A stretch of 22,371 nt of DNA, taken from NCBI GenBank assembly GCA_903837025.1, contig CAILTC010000357.1:1-22371 (forward strand). The letters are read 5' to 3'. Numbering within the stretch: the stretch's first letter is position 1; each line of letters starts with the position of its first letter. This DNA comes from an uncultured Bacteroidota bacterium (GTDB lineage: Bacteria; Bacteroidota; Bacteroidia; Flavobacteriales; Flavobacteriaceae). Position numbers and translations under genes: made by a program. Below the pieces are notes generated by a model that saw nothing but the letters and a program-made list of their open reading frames with translations, was not told where the DNA came from and ran no database searches. Below are positions 8,333-14,580 of this stretch, one piece after another.

Positions 8333-8818
8333 TTATTTTTTTCTTGTATAGGTTTGAAACGTATAATCATAAAGATGTTTTTCATCTTTTTGGTTGAAAA
8401 TTTCGGTGGTTAGTTTCCAAATATTTAAATCGATTTCAGGAAAATAAACATCGGCTTCAAACGAATGATGCACGCGTGTAATATCAAGTTGATCCGCAAA
8501 AGCAATAGATTGCTTGTAAATTTCGCCTCCGCCAATGATAAAAACAGTCTCGTTTTTTGGACAAATTTCAAGGGCTTTTTCTAAATTTTCGACAACAATA
8601 CAACCTTCTTTTAAGTAGTCTTTTTGTCGTGAAATTATTACATGGGTTCTGTTTGGGAGAGGTTTTGGGAAACTTTCAAAGGTTTTTCTTCCCATAATAA
8701 TATAATGTCCCGATGTAATTTCTTTGAAACGCTTGAAATCATTGGGCAAATGCCAAAGTAAATCGTTGTTTTTTCCTAACGCATTGTTTTCGGCTACTGC
8801 CGCAATCATAATAATCAT
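8333..8818 (-). CDS. folA: Dihydrofolate reductase
   Basis: NADPH-dependent reduction of dihydrofolate to tetrahydrofolate. It regenerates the folate oxidised by ThyA, whose gene lies about 4 kb away in this window. The 161 residues match the E. coli type: 'MIIMIAAVAENNALGKNNDL' at the N terminus, the substrate-binding acid D27 in 'LLWHLPNDFKRFK', 'IIMGRKTFESF' (40-50), 'NRTHVIISR', the NADPH-binding 'VFIIGGGEIY' and a late 'DADVYFPEID'-type segment. The first Met is preferred over Met4 because it places the catalytic acid at 27. The start lies 3 bp after the stop of the 2TM gene, so the two are co-transcribed. Confidence 0.97.
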   Translation of the reverse strand: MIIMIAAVAENNALGKNNDLLWHLPNDFKRFKEITSGHYIIMGRKTFESFPKPLPNRTHVIISRQKDYLKEGCIVVENLEKALEICPKNETVFIIGGGEIYKQSIAFADQLDITRVHHSFEADVYFPEIDLNIWKLTTEIFNQKDEKHLYDYTFQTYTRKK

Positions 8819-8821
8819 TTT

Positions 8822-9163
8822 CTATTGAGGTTTAGTCGAGGATTCTTCTTCGATTTGTGTTTGTAATTGATCCATTTTTCTTTGTTGTTGGGTAACAAGC
8901 CGATCTATTTGTTCTCTTTCCCAGTTTTTATTCATAAACCGATCCGTAATAAAAACCTTTGTAAAATGCAGTATGAACAAAAATATCCATGTTGTAATTA
9001 CCCAAAGAGACCAATTGGAGTCAAATCCGAATACTTTAAAATAATTAGCAAGAGATAAAAAGACGCTTCCTAATAGAAATAAAACAAAATGAAAATAGAT
9101 GCTTTTTTTTTGATTTAATCTTTTTCGAGCATATTCGTATTGCTCATATTGTTCTTTTTCCAT
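8822..9163 (-). CDS. 2TM domain-containing small membrane protein
   Basis: 113-residue membrane protein of unknown function with the two-helix '2TM' architecture common in flavobacteria: a basic N terminus (MEKEQYEQYEYARKRLNQKK), TM1 about 22-42, a short loop with 'FGFDSNW', TM2 about 51-72, and a charged, Gln/Glu-rich, probably coiled-coil tail (about 77-113). The 'YEYARKRLNQKK...FYFH'-like lead-in is the recognisable part of the domain. folA follows after 3 bp. A near-consensus -7 box lies at 9182-9189. No biochemical role can be inferred. Confidence 0.85.
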   Translation of the reverse strand: MEKEQYEQYEYARKRLNQKKSIYFHFVLFLLGSVFLSLANYFKVFGFDSNWSLWVITTWIFLFILHFTKVFITDRFMNKNWEREQIDRLVTQQQRKMDQLQTQIEEESSTKPQ

Positions 9164-9181
9164 TAATAGAAATTTAGTTTA

Positions 9182-9189
9182 TAAAGGTA
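9182..9189 (-). promoter_or_regulatory. Possible -7 element for 2TM-folA
   Basis: The minus strand reads TACCTTTA, one base off TAnnTTTG, 18 bases upstream of the 2TM start codon. No good -33 is visible. Confidence 0.3.
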
Positions 9190-9305
9190 AAGTTTATTTT
9201 TAATTGTCCCTATTATGAATCGTGATAATTGAACAAGAAAGGTTTTCTGTTTTGAGATTTAAATTTTTGACAGGTGTAAATTAAGAAAATCCTTAAAAAG
9301 TGAGG

Positions 9306-9331
9306 AAGTTTTTAGGATAGTCCTAAAACTT
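9306..9331. repeat. Inverted repeat in divergent intergenic region 9164-9399
   Basis: AAGTTTTTAGGA (9306-9317) faces TCCTAAAACTT (9321-9331) with loop TAG: eleven base pairs with one bulged T. It lies 12 bases upstream of the predicted -33 box of the CBM48-like gene, where an operator would sit. There is no T-run on either side, so an intrinsic terminator is unlikely. The rest of the 236-bp gap shows nothing else. Confidence 0.55.
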
Positions 9332-9342
9332 CATCCTAAATA

Positions 9343-9372
9343 TTGATTGTTCAAAAATATTCATTTTCTTTG
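9343..9372 (+). promoter_or_regulatory. Predicted promoter of the CBM48-like gene
   Basis: TTG (9343-9345), 19 bases, then TTTCTTTG (9365-9372). This fits TTG-N19-TAnnTTTG with one mismatch and puts the transcript start near 9379, about 20 nt before the ATG at 9400. Confidence 0.45.
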
Positions 9373-9399
9373 TTAAACAATTCTAAAAATGAAATAGTT

Positions 9400-9696
9400 A
9401 TGTCAATAAAAAAACAATTTATAAAAACAAAACCAGTTTGTAAAGTTACATTTTCGGTTGAAGCAAAAGAAGCTAATATTGCATCAGTTGTAGGTGATTT
9501 TAACAATTGGAACCCAGCAGAAGGTGGATTATCAAAATTAAAAAACGGAACTTTTAAAGGTGTTTTTGATTTGCCAAAAGATGCGTCTTACGAATTTAAG
9601 TATGTTATTGATGGTGATTTCGTAAACGAACCAGAATCGGATTCTTTCATTTGGAACGATTTCGCGGGAACGGAGAACGGTGTTTTAACTGTTTAA
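9400..9696 (+). CDS. Stand-alone CBM48/AMPK1_CBM-like glycogen-binding domain protein
   Basis: 98-residue protein that is essentially a single isoamylase-N/AMPK-beta-type carbohydrate-binding domain (about 13-98). Diagnostic pieces are 'VTFSVEAKEANIASVVGDFN', the Trp of 'DFNNWNPAEGG' (W37), 'GTFKGVFDLPKDASYEFKYV' and 'DGDFVNEPESDSFIWNDFAG'. No enzyme domain is fused and no glycan gene is adjacent. The ATG at 9400 was chosen over an in-frame ATG at 9343 because the domain starts soon after it and the predicted promoter lies between the two. Binding to alpha-glucan is a family inference. Such small proteins recur in flavobacteria, but their role is not known to me. Confidence 0.85.
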   Translation: MSIKKQFIKTKPVCKVTFSVEAKEANIASVVGDFNNWNPAEGGLSKLKNGTFKGVFDLPKDASYEFKYVIDGDFVNEPESDSFIWNDFAGTENGVLTV

Positions 9697-9718
9697 TATC
9701 CATCTAAAAAAATAAATT

Positions 9719-9744
9719 CGTCTTATCTCTTATGAAATGAGACG
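9719..9744 (+). terminator. Possible terminator after the CBM48-like gene
   Basis: CGTCT (9719-9723) pairs with AGACG (9740-9744), with partial inner pairing (TCTC/GAGA), followed downstream by GCATTTTATTTTTTTATTT. The stem is short and imperfect. Confidence 0.4.
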
Positions 9745-9800
9745 GCATTTTATTTTTTTATTTGGGCTTGATATTGACTCCATTTTCTAGGTAAATAACC

Positions 9801-10541
9801 TCATTTGATAATTTTTCCGATTCGTGTCAAAATTGGAAAACTAATTTCTTTAGTTTCATTATAATTCCAGATGCTCAATAATTCTGGTTTTATGATGTCA
9901 ATGGGGTTTTTTTTGTTCTTTTTTATATAATGTTTAACAGCAGACCAGGTTTCTAAATATCCAATAAGTTGTTGGCATGTCCAAGAATGAGTATTTGAAA
10001 AGGAAGGGCTTTTTATTTCGAAAAAGGGGAATGGTATTGTCGAATAATTTTTGTCAATATATTTTCTTTCTTTATCCCAATAATCACCTAAAATTTTTGT
10101 GTATAATTGATCTATTATCCGATCAATTTCAGGGTCAATTTGAAGTTTTCCGTAACCTAAAACAGCGATTATTCCATTGTTTTTTGAAGTTCTGTTGACT
10201 TCGTTATAAAATTTTTCAAAGTCAAACCAATGAACCGCTTGAGCTACGGTAATCAAATCGAAAGAATCATCTGGGAAATTTGTTTTTTCTGCGGCTTGTT
10301 TTGAATATATGATATTTTCTAATTTTTCGGCATTCAATAATTGTTCTTCGCTTATATCAGTTGCAAGTACCTTTTTAAAATGAGTGCTTATTTCTTTTGC
10401 AATTTGTCCGTTTCCTGTGCCGCAGTCCCAAGCTAAGTCAAAATTCGAAACATTGCTAATTACAAATTCAATTAATTCCGAAGGATATTCGGGTCTGAAT
10501 TGTTTGTATAAATGCGATTTATCCGAAAAGTTATCTTTCAT
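9801..10541 (-). CDS. Class I SAM-dependent methyltransferase
   Basis: 246-residue Rossmann-fold methyltransferase of the Methyltransf_11 type, substrate unknown. It opens with 'FSDKSHLYKQFRPEYP', a lead-in seen in trans-aconitate/Crg1-like methyltransferases. SAM motif I is 'AWDCGTGNGQIAKEI' (37-51), the motif II acid is D62 in 'VLATDISEEQL', and 'DDSFDLITVAQAVHWFDFEK' (91-110) is the post-I/IV region. The C-terminal part has 'HSWTCQQLIGYLETWSAVKHY', also typical of that group. It lies 104 bp downstream of the isochorismatase-like gene on the same strand with no TAnnTTTG box between them; whether it is part of that operon is unclear. Convergent with the CBM48-like gene. Confidence 0.88.
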   Translation of the reverse strand: MKDNFSDKSHLYKQFRPEYPSELIEFVISNVSNFDLAWDCGTGNGQIAKEISTHFKKVLATDISEEQLLNAEKLENIIYSKQAAEKTNFPDDSFDLITVAQAVHWFDFEKFYNEVNRTSKNNGIIAVLGYGKLQIDPEIDRIIDQLYTKILGDYWDKERKYIDKNYSTIPFPFFEIKSPSFSNTHSWTCQQLIGYLETWSAVKHYIKKNKKNPIDIIKPELLSIWNYNETKEISFPILTRIGKIIK

Positions 10542-10645
10542 AATGTTTTTTTTAAAGAGGTATTCGGTTTTTGTAGTTCTTTGAATTTTTATAATTCTAA
10601 ACTTTAGGATATTAACAAATTCAGCAGTAATATGGCCAATAAACG

Positions 10646-11221
10646 TTACGAATTGTTTTTAGCAATCCATTCTTCTACATGGATAACATCTGCTTGTCTC
10701 GGAAATATTTTGGTTATTAGTACCCGATGAACTTCTTCATCCCGATCTGCACAGCAATCAGCAAGAACGGTTATGCCATAATCTTTATCAGCTGCTTCGC
10801 GCAAAGTCGATAATACAACTCCGCTTGTTGCAATGCCTGTAAGCACAATGTGTTTTATATTAAATGATCTTAGTACTACTTCTAAATCGCTTCCTGTAAA
10901 AGCACTGACTCTTTTTTTTGTTACAATAACATCGCCTTCTTGTGGCGAAATAGATACAGGAATTTGGCATTCCTCTTCTGAATCCAAATTCATTCCTGAA
11001 TTTTTAATTTGCGAAAATGATTTATTGTTTGGGCTCACTTCTGGGTATCCTTTTCTAAAGCCTAAAACTACATATATAACAGGTATTTCATTGGCATGTG
11101 CAGATTGGATCGCTTTTGTAATAGAATCAATAACAGAAGGGTCTCCGCCTAACATTTTTACTGTTGCACCTTGAACATCCATCACTAATAGTGCGCTGTC
11201 AATATTTGGTTTTTGTTCCAT
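10646..11221 (-). CDS. Isochorismatase-like hydrolase family protein without the catalytic cysteine
   Basis: 191-residue member of the isochorismatase/nicotinamidase fold. Recognisable: 'ALLVMDVQ' with D15 (first member of the Asp-Lys-Cys triad), 'TKKRVSAFTGSDLEVVL' with Lys102 at the catalytic position, and 'IKHIVLTGIATSGVVLSTLREAADKDYGI' split over 122-150. In cysteine hydrolases the last motif carries the nucleophile (TGxATDxCV); here V135 stands in that position. PhzD/EntB-type isochorismatases also lack this Cys and work by acid catalysis through the Asp, so activity is possible but not as an amidase. Its ATG lies one base after the MFS gene's stop, so the two form an operon and may share a substrate. 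Product unknown. Confidence 0.85.
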   Translation of the reverse strand: MEQKPNIDSALLVMDVQGATVKMLGGDPSVIDSITKAIQSAHANEIPVIYVVLGFRKGYPEVSPNNKSFSQIKNSGMNLDSEEECQIPVSISPQEGDVIVTKKRVSAFTGSDLEVVLRSFNIKHIVLTGIATSGVVLSTLREAADKDYGITVLADCCADRDEEVHRVLITKIFPRQADVIHVEEWIAKNNS

Positions 11222-11222
11222 T

Positions 11223-12494
11223 TTATTTGTTATTTATGGTTACTGCAGGATCTTCCAATTCTATTATTGTCAATTTATCTTTTTCTTCCAAAATGTCTTT
11301 CCTTAAGAAAGGTAGAAATACAAAGGCGATTAGGATGGCTAGAATTCCTTCAGCCAAGATGGTATTTGGAGCGCCTATATATTGGGATACCACGCCAATC
11401 ATTAATCCACCTAAAGGAAGCATGCCAAAATAGGCCATTCCAAAATAACTTAATACCCTGCCTCTCATTTCCTTTGATACGTTGGTTTGAATAATTGTAT
11501 TGGTAATAGTTGTTTGTGACATCATTCCAAAACCTGCCAACATAGCGAAAAGTAAAGCAATGGGAAGGGTTGTGATATGAGAGAATAAAATTAATCCTAC
11601 TCCTAAAATTAAAAGATTAATGAATAAGATCTTCTTCAAATTGGAACCTGCTTTTAAAGTGGCTAAAAACAGTGCTCCACCCAAAGCTCCAAGTCCTATT
11701 GCACTATTGAGATAGCCAAACGTAGCGGCGTTCCCCTTAAATATAACTTTGGCAAACACAGGAAGCAAAGTGGTAAACGGAAGCACAGATATGCTGATAC
11801 AGGCAATTAATAGAAGGACAAGAGTAATGGAAGGGGTGCACTTTAGATATTTCCATCCCTCCTTGAATTCGTGTATTATTTTTTTAGTATGTTTTTGATG
11901 AATATACTTTGGTAGCCTCATTAATAGTAAGCATAAAATAACCACTATAAAACTAATAGCATTAATAAGGAAACAAGTTCCTGCCCCCATTTTTTGTAAT
12001 ACAATACCTGAAATCGCAGGGCCTATGAGCCGCGCTATATTTACCATAGAGGAGTTGAGCGCAATAGCATTGGGTAGATCTTCCTTATGGTTTATTATTT
12101 CATTTACCATAGATTGTCTTGCTGGCATATCAAAAGCATTGATTGTACCTAATAAAGCGCTTAACGCAAATATTTCCCAGAGTGCGTAATGCGTAAATAG
12201 AACCACTACAACAAGTAAAACAGCCTGAATTAGCGAAGCGACTTGTGTAATAATCATTACGCGATAGCGATTATACCTGTCAGAAACTACGCCTCCCAAA
12301 GGAGAAAACAGAAAGGAAGGGAATTGCGCAGCAAATACAGCTAAGCCAAGCATTGGAGCAGAATGGGTTGCAGTATATATCACCCAATATACTGCAGTGC
12401 GTTGCATCCAAGTTCCTATTAGCGAAATGGATTGACCGCAAAAATACAATCTGTAATTACGGCTGTTAAAAGCTCTGAATGTATTGATGTTCAT
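11223..12494 (-). CDS. MFS transporter, MFS_3/EntS-like exporter
   Basis: 423-residue inner-membrane exporter with about 12 predicted TM helices, of the MFS_3 (EntS-like) type. It begins 'NTFRAFNSRNYRLYFCGQSI', a typical lead-in for the family, followed by 'GTWMQRTAVYWVIY', the MFS motif A-like loop 'GGVVSDRYNRYRVM' (67-80), 'INAFDMPARQSMVNEI' and 'NSSMVNIARLIGPAISGIVL'. The second half includes 'SKEMRGRVLSYFGMAYFGML'. The C terminus is a short charged tail. EntS exports enterobactin, but the substrate of this protein cannot be told. It is the first gene of a pair with the isochorismatase-like gene (1-bp gap). A REP-like element lies 87 bp upstream of its start. No consensus -7 box was found. 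Confidence 0.92.
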   Translation of the reverse strand: MNINTFRAFNSRNYRLYFCGQSISLIGTWMQRTAVYWVIYTATHSAPMLGLAVFAAQFPSFLFSPLGGVVSDRYNRYRVMIITQVASLIQAVLLVVVVLFTHYALWEIFALSALLGTINAFDMPARQSMVNEIINHKEDLPNAIALNSSMVNIARLIGPAISGIVLQKMGAGTCFLINAISFIVVILCLLLMRLPKYIHQKHTKKIIHEFKEGWKYLKCTPSITLVLLLIACISISVLPFTTLLPVFAKVIFKGNAATFGYLNSAIGLGALGGALFLATLKAGSNLKKILFINLLILGVGLILFSHITTLPIALLFAMLAGFGMMSQTTITNTIIQTNVSKEMRGRVLSYFGMAYFGMLPLGGLMIGVVSQYIGAPNTILAEGILAILIAFVFLPFLRKDILEEKDKLTIIELEDPAVTINNK

Positions 12495-12581
12495 TTATTT
12501 TAAATCTACTAGTTTTGTATAAGTCTTAATTGCAGTTACCGACACTTGCTATTCTTCTTATGTAGTTTTTTTGCTCCTTTT

Positions 12582-12701
12582 GCTCCGTAAAGTCTCCGAC
12601 TTTGAGGTAGTGACTTTCGGTTTTTACCGATTTAGTTTTAAGCTATTTTTTTCAGTCAGAGACTGACAACCACATCCTCAAAGTCGGAGACTTTGCGGAG
12701 C
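12582..12701. repeat. REP/BIME-like palindromic element
   Basis: Two 26-bp arms, 12582-12607 and 12676-12701, are inverted copies with one mismatch (T at 12588 opposite G at 12695), separated by 68 bp. Each arm is itself palindromic around a 3-base loop: AAAGTCTCCGACTTT on the left and CAAAGTCGGAGACTTTG on the right, so the DNA can form one long stem or two small hairpins. The interior has two more small hairpins: CGGTTTTTACCG (12618-12629) and CAGTCAGAGACTG (12653-12665). A GCTCC repeat sits just outside the left arm. The structure resembles a pair of inverted REPs, but no RAYT transposase is in the window. Confidence 0.8.
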
Positions 12702-12830
12702 AGTTTCACAATATATTTCTCTTTATTAGATTGTAGATTATCGTCCTTTAAATATAAGTCTGACAATATATTACGTATTCTATATTTACTTGTTTAACTT
12801 AACAAATTTCAGTGTTTATGCTACACAATC
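12702..12830. other. Rest of the 336-bp gap 12495-12830: no gene
   Basis: Outside the palindromic element the gap between the MFS start and the thyA end is AT-rich. I see no ORF with coding character, no RNA gene and no clear terminator. Confidence 0.6.
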
Positions 12831-13655
12831 TTACACCGCTACACTTCCTTTTATAAGCGGATGTGGATCGTAACCCTCGAGCGTAAAATCTTCAAAAGTA
12901 AAATCGAAAATATCTTTTATGGCTGGATTCAAGATCATTTTTGGTAATGATTTTGGTTCTCTTGACAATTGCAATTCCATTTGTTCAAAATGATTGTTGT
13001 AAATGTGTGCATCGCCAAAAGTGTGAATAAATTCACCTACTTCTAAATCGCAAACTTGCGCAATCATCATGGTAAATAAAGCATAAGAAGCAATATTAAA
13101 CGGAACGCCAAGAAAAATATCGGCACTTCGTTGGTACAATTGACATGACAGTTTTCCGTCGGAAACATAAAATTGAAAAAACGCATGACAAGGCGGTAAA
13201 GCGGCTTTATTATTAGCTACATTCTCAGCAAATGACTTTGAATTATCTGGTAAAACAGAAGGATTCCAAGCCGAAACGAGCATTCTTCGGCTATTGGGAT
13301 TCGTTTTTAGTTCTTGGATAAGATCCGCAATTTGATCTATTTCTTCACTATTCCAGTTGCGCCATTGATGACCATAAACAGGACCTAGATTTCCGTTTTC
13401 GTCAGCCCATGCATCCCAAATTTTAACGCCATTTTCTTGAAGATAGGCAATATTAGTATCGCCTTTCAGGAACCAAAGCAGTTCGTATATAATTGATTTT
13501 AGATGTAATTTTTTGGTGGTAACCATCGGAAAACCTTCGCTTAAATCAAATCGCATTTGGTAACCAAAAATACTTTTTGTTCCCGTTCCTGTTCGATCTC
13601 CTTTTTGATTTCCGTTTGCTAAAACGTGTTGTACTAAGTCGAGGTATTGTTTCAT
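12831..13655 (-). CDS. thyA: Thymidylate synthase
   Basis: Converts dUMP and methylene-tetrahydrofolate to dTMP and dihydrofolate, the latter recycled by FolA encoded at 8333-8818. The 274 residues are complete: '[18 protein letters not shown]' (21-38), '[14 protein letters not shown]' (59-72), '[11 protein letters not shown]' (91-101), '[12 protein letters not shown]' (121-132), the nucleophile C156 in '[12 protein letters not shown]', '[20 protein letters not shown]' (171-190) and 'HIYNNH' (217-222). It is ten residues longer than E. coli ThyA (264), because of an insertion at about 137-150 just before the catalytic loop, which I believe is common in Bacteroidota. It starts 137 bp after the bifunctional-nuclease gene, with a heptamer-repeat palindrome close to its ATG. 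Confidence 0.97.
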   Translation of the reverse strand: MKQYLDLVQHVLANGNQKGDRTGTGTKSIFGYQMRFDLSEGFPMVTTKKLHLKSIIYELLWFLKGDTNIAYLQENGVKIWDAWADENGNLGPVYGHQWRNWNSEEIDQIADLIQELKTNPNSRRMLVSAWNPSVLPDNSKSFAENVANNKAALPPCHAFFQFYVSDGKLSCQLYQRSADIFLGVPFNIASYALFTMMIAQVCDLEVGEFIHTFGDAHIYNNHFEQMELQLSREPKSLPKMILNPAIKDIFDFTFEDFTLEGYDPHPLIKGSVAV

Positions 13656-13667
13656 TCTTGGTTCTAA

Positions 13668-13716
13668 AGTTTAAAAGTTTAAAGTTTAAAGTTTAAAAGT
13701 TTTAGAACTTTAAACT
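13668..13716. repeat. Heptamer repeat palindrome upstream of thyA
   Basis: AGTTTAA units at 13668, 13676, 13683 and 13690 (the last three in exact tandem, the first offset by one extra A), a variant AGTTTTA at 13698, then inverted units TAGAACT and TTAAACT (13703-13716). AAGTTTAAAGTT (13682-13693) and AACTTTAAACTT (13706-13717) form a perfect 12-bp stem. It begins about 12 bases upstream of the thyA ATG. Confidence 0.85.
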
Positions 13717-13792
13717 TCAACATTCGTTAATCAATATTGATTTTTTTATTTCTAAAAAGGCCATCTGCAAGTTGCCACCTTAAATCTAAAAA

Positions 13793-14413
13793 CTATCTTC
13801 TCGAAATTTCATCTCTTATTTTAGCTGCTTTTTCATAATCTTCCTGATCTACGGCGGTGTCCAATAATTCGTTTAATTCTGTCAAACTATGTTTTGAATA
13901 CGTTTCGCCAGATTGATTGCTTTCTTCCTGACCAAAAGTATCCGGGTTCGAAAGGATATCGTCTATTTCTTGAGAGCCCTTATCGGGATCCAAAGGGTTG
14001 TTTTTTAAATAAATTCCAGCTTTGTCAAGGATGTTTTTGTAGGTGAAAATAGGTGCATTAAATCGCAATGCCAATGCTATCGCATCCGAAGTTCTTGCAT
14101 CTATGATTTCTTCGATTTTATCTCTTTCGCAAATAATACTCGAATAAAAAACGCCATCGACTAGTTTATGAATAATGACTTGTTTAACCACAATATCAAA
14201 CCGATCAGCGAAATTTTTGAATAAATCATGCGTCAAAGGACGTGGTGGTTTTATTTCTTTTTCCAAAGCAATTGCAATAGATTGAGCTTCGAAAGCGCCA
14301 ATAACAATAGGCAACTTTCTTTCTCCGTCAACTTCGTTCAAAATTAGAGCGTATGCTCCGTTTTGGGTTTGACTGTATGAAATTCCTTTTATGGATAATT
14401 TAACTAAGCTCAT
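13793..14413 (-). CDS. Bifunctional nuclease family protein (DUF151) with C-terminal UVR motif
   Basis: 206-residue protein with an N-terminal bifunctional-nuclease (DUF151) domain at about 1-137: 'VKLSIKGISYSQTQNGAYAL', 'LPIVIGAFEAQSIAIALE', 'RPLTHDLF', 'ARTSDAIALALRFNAPIF'. A UvrB/UvrC-type helical-hairpin motif follows at 177-206: 'LTELNELLDTAVDQEDYEKA' continuing to 'KIRDEISRR'. The domain family includes plant nucleases active on RNA and DNA; in bacteria the role is poorly known, and the UVR motif suggests contact with a protein or nucleic-acid partner. The Met at 14413 is chosen because the family starts 'MSLVKLSIKG'; an in-frame ATG eight residues upstream gives an unlikely hydrophobic lead. 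It may be co-transcribed with thyA. Confidence 0.9.
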   Translation of the reverse strand: MSLVKLSIKGISYSQTQNGAYALILNEVDGERKLPIVIGAFEAQSIAIALEKEIKPPRPLTHDLFKNFADRFDIVVKQVIIHKLVDGVFYSSIICERDKIEEIIDARTSDAIALALRFNAPIFTYKNILDKAGIYLKNNPLDPDKGSQEIDDILSNPDTFGQEESNQSGETYSKHSLTELNELLDTAVDQEDYEKAAKIRDEISRR

Positions 14414-14509
14414 AATTGCAGAAGTAAAAAGCATCAAATGCCTTATTTATGGATTGGTTTTTTTTGAAAAATAAAAGTGCAATTTTAATCAAAAAACGCG
14501 AAACAAAAA

Positions 14510-14554
14510 AGTTACCTACGCGCAAAGATACGAATATCTTGATAGTAGGTAACT
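14510..14554 (-). terminator. Two-stage stem terminator of etfBA
   Basis: Outer arms AGTTACCTAC / GTAGGTAACT (14510-14519, 14545-14554; 10 bp) enclose inner arms AAGATA / TATCTT (14525-14530, 14535-14540). On the minus strand the apical loop reads TTCG. The stem is followed on the minus strand by TTTTTTG, so it reads as an intrinsic terminator 27 bases after the etfA stop. A TAnnTTTG match (TATCTTTG, 14523-14530) lies inside the stem and could promote the nuclease-family gene, but this may be chance. Confidence 0.75.
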
Positions 14555-14580
14555 ATATTTTTGTGGACAAGTTCTTAAAA

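Noticed and set aside
10833..11174. 113-codon open frame antisense to the isochorismatase-like gene
   Set aside because: No family resemblance; explained by the opposite-strand codon pattern.
9801..12494. Methyltransferase, isochorismatase-like protein and MFS exporter as a biosynthetic cluster
   Set aside because: The methyltransferase is 104 bp away, and no synthase, NRPS or other scaffold-building enzyme is nearby; I see no support beyond the two-gene pair.
8333..13655. folA and thyA as a folate operon
   Set aside because: They lie about 4 kb apart in separate transcription units; only a pathway link is supported.
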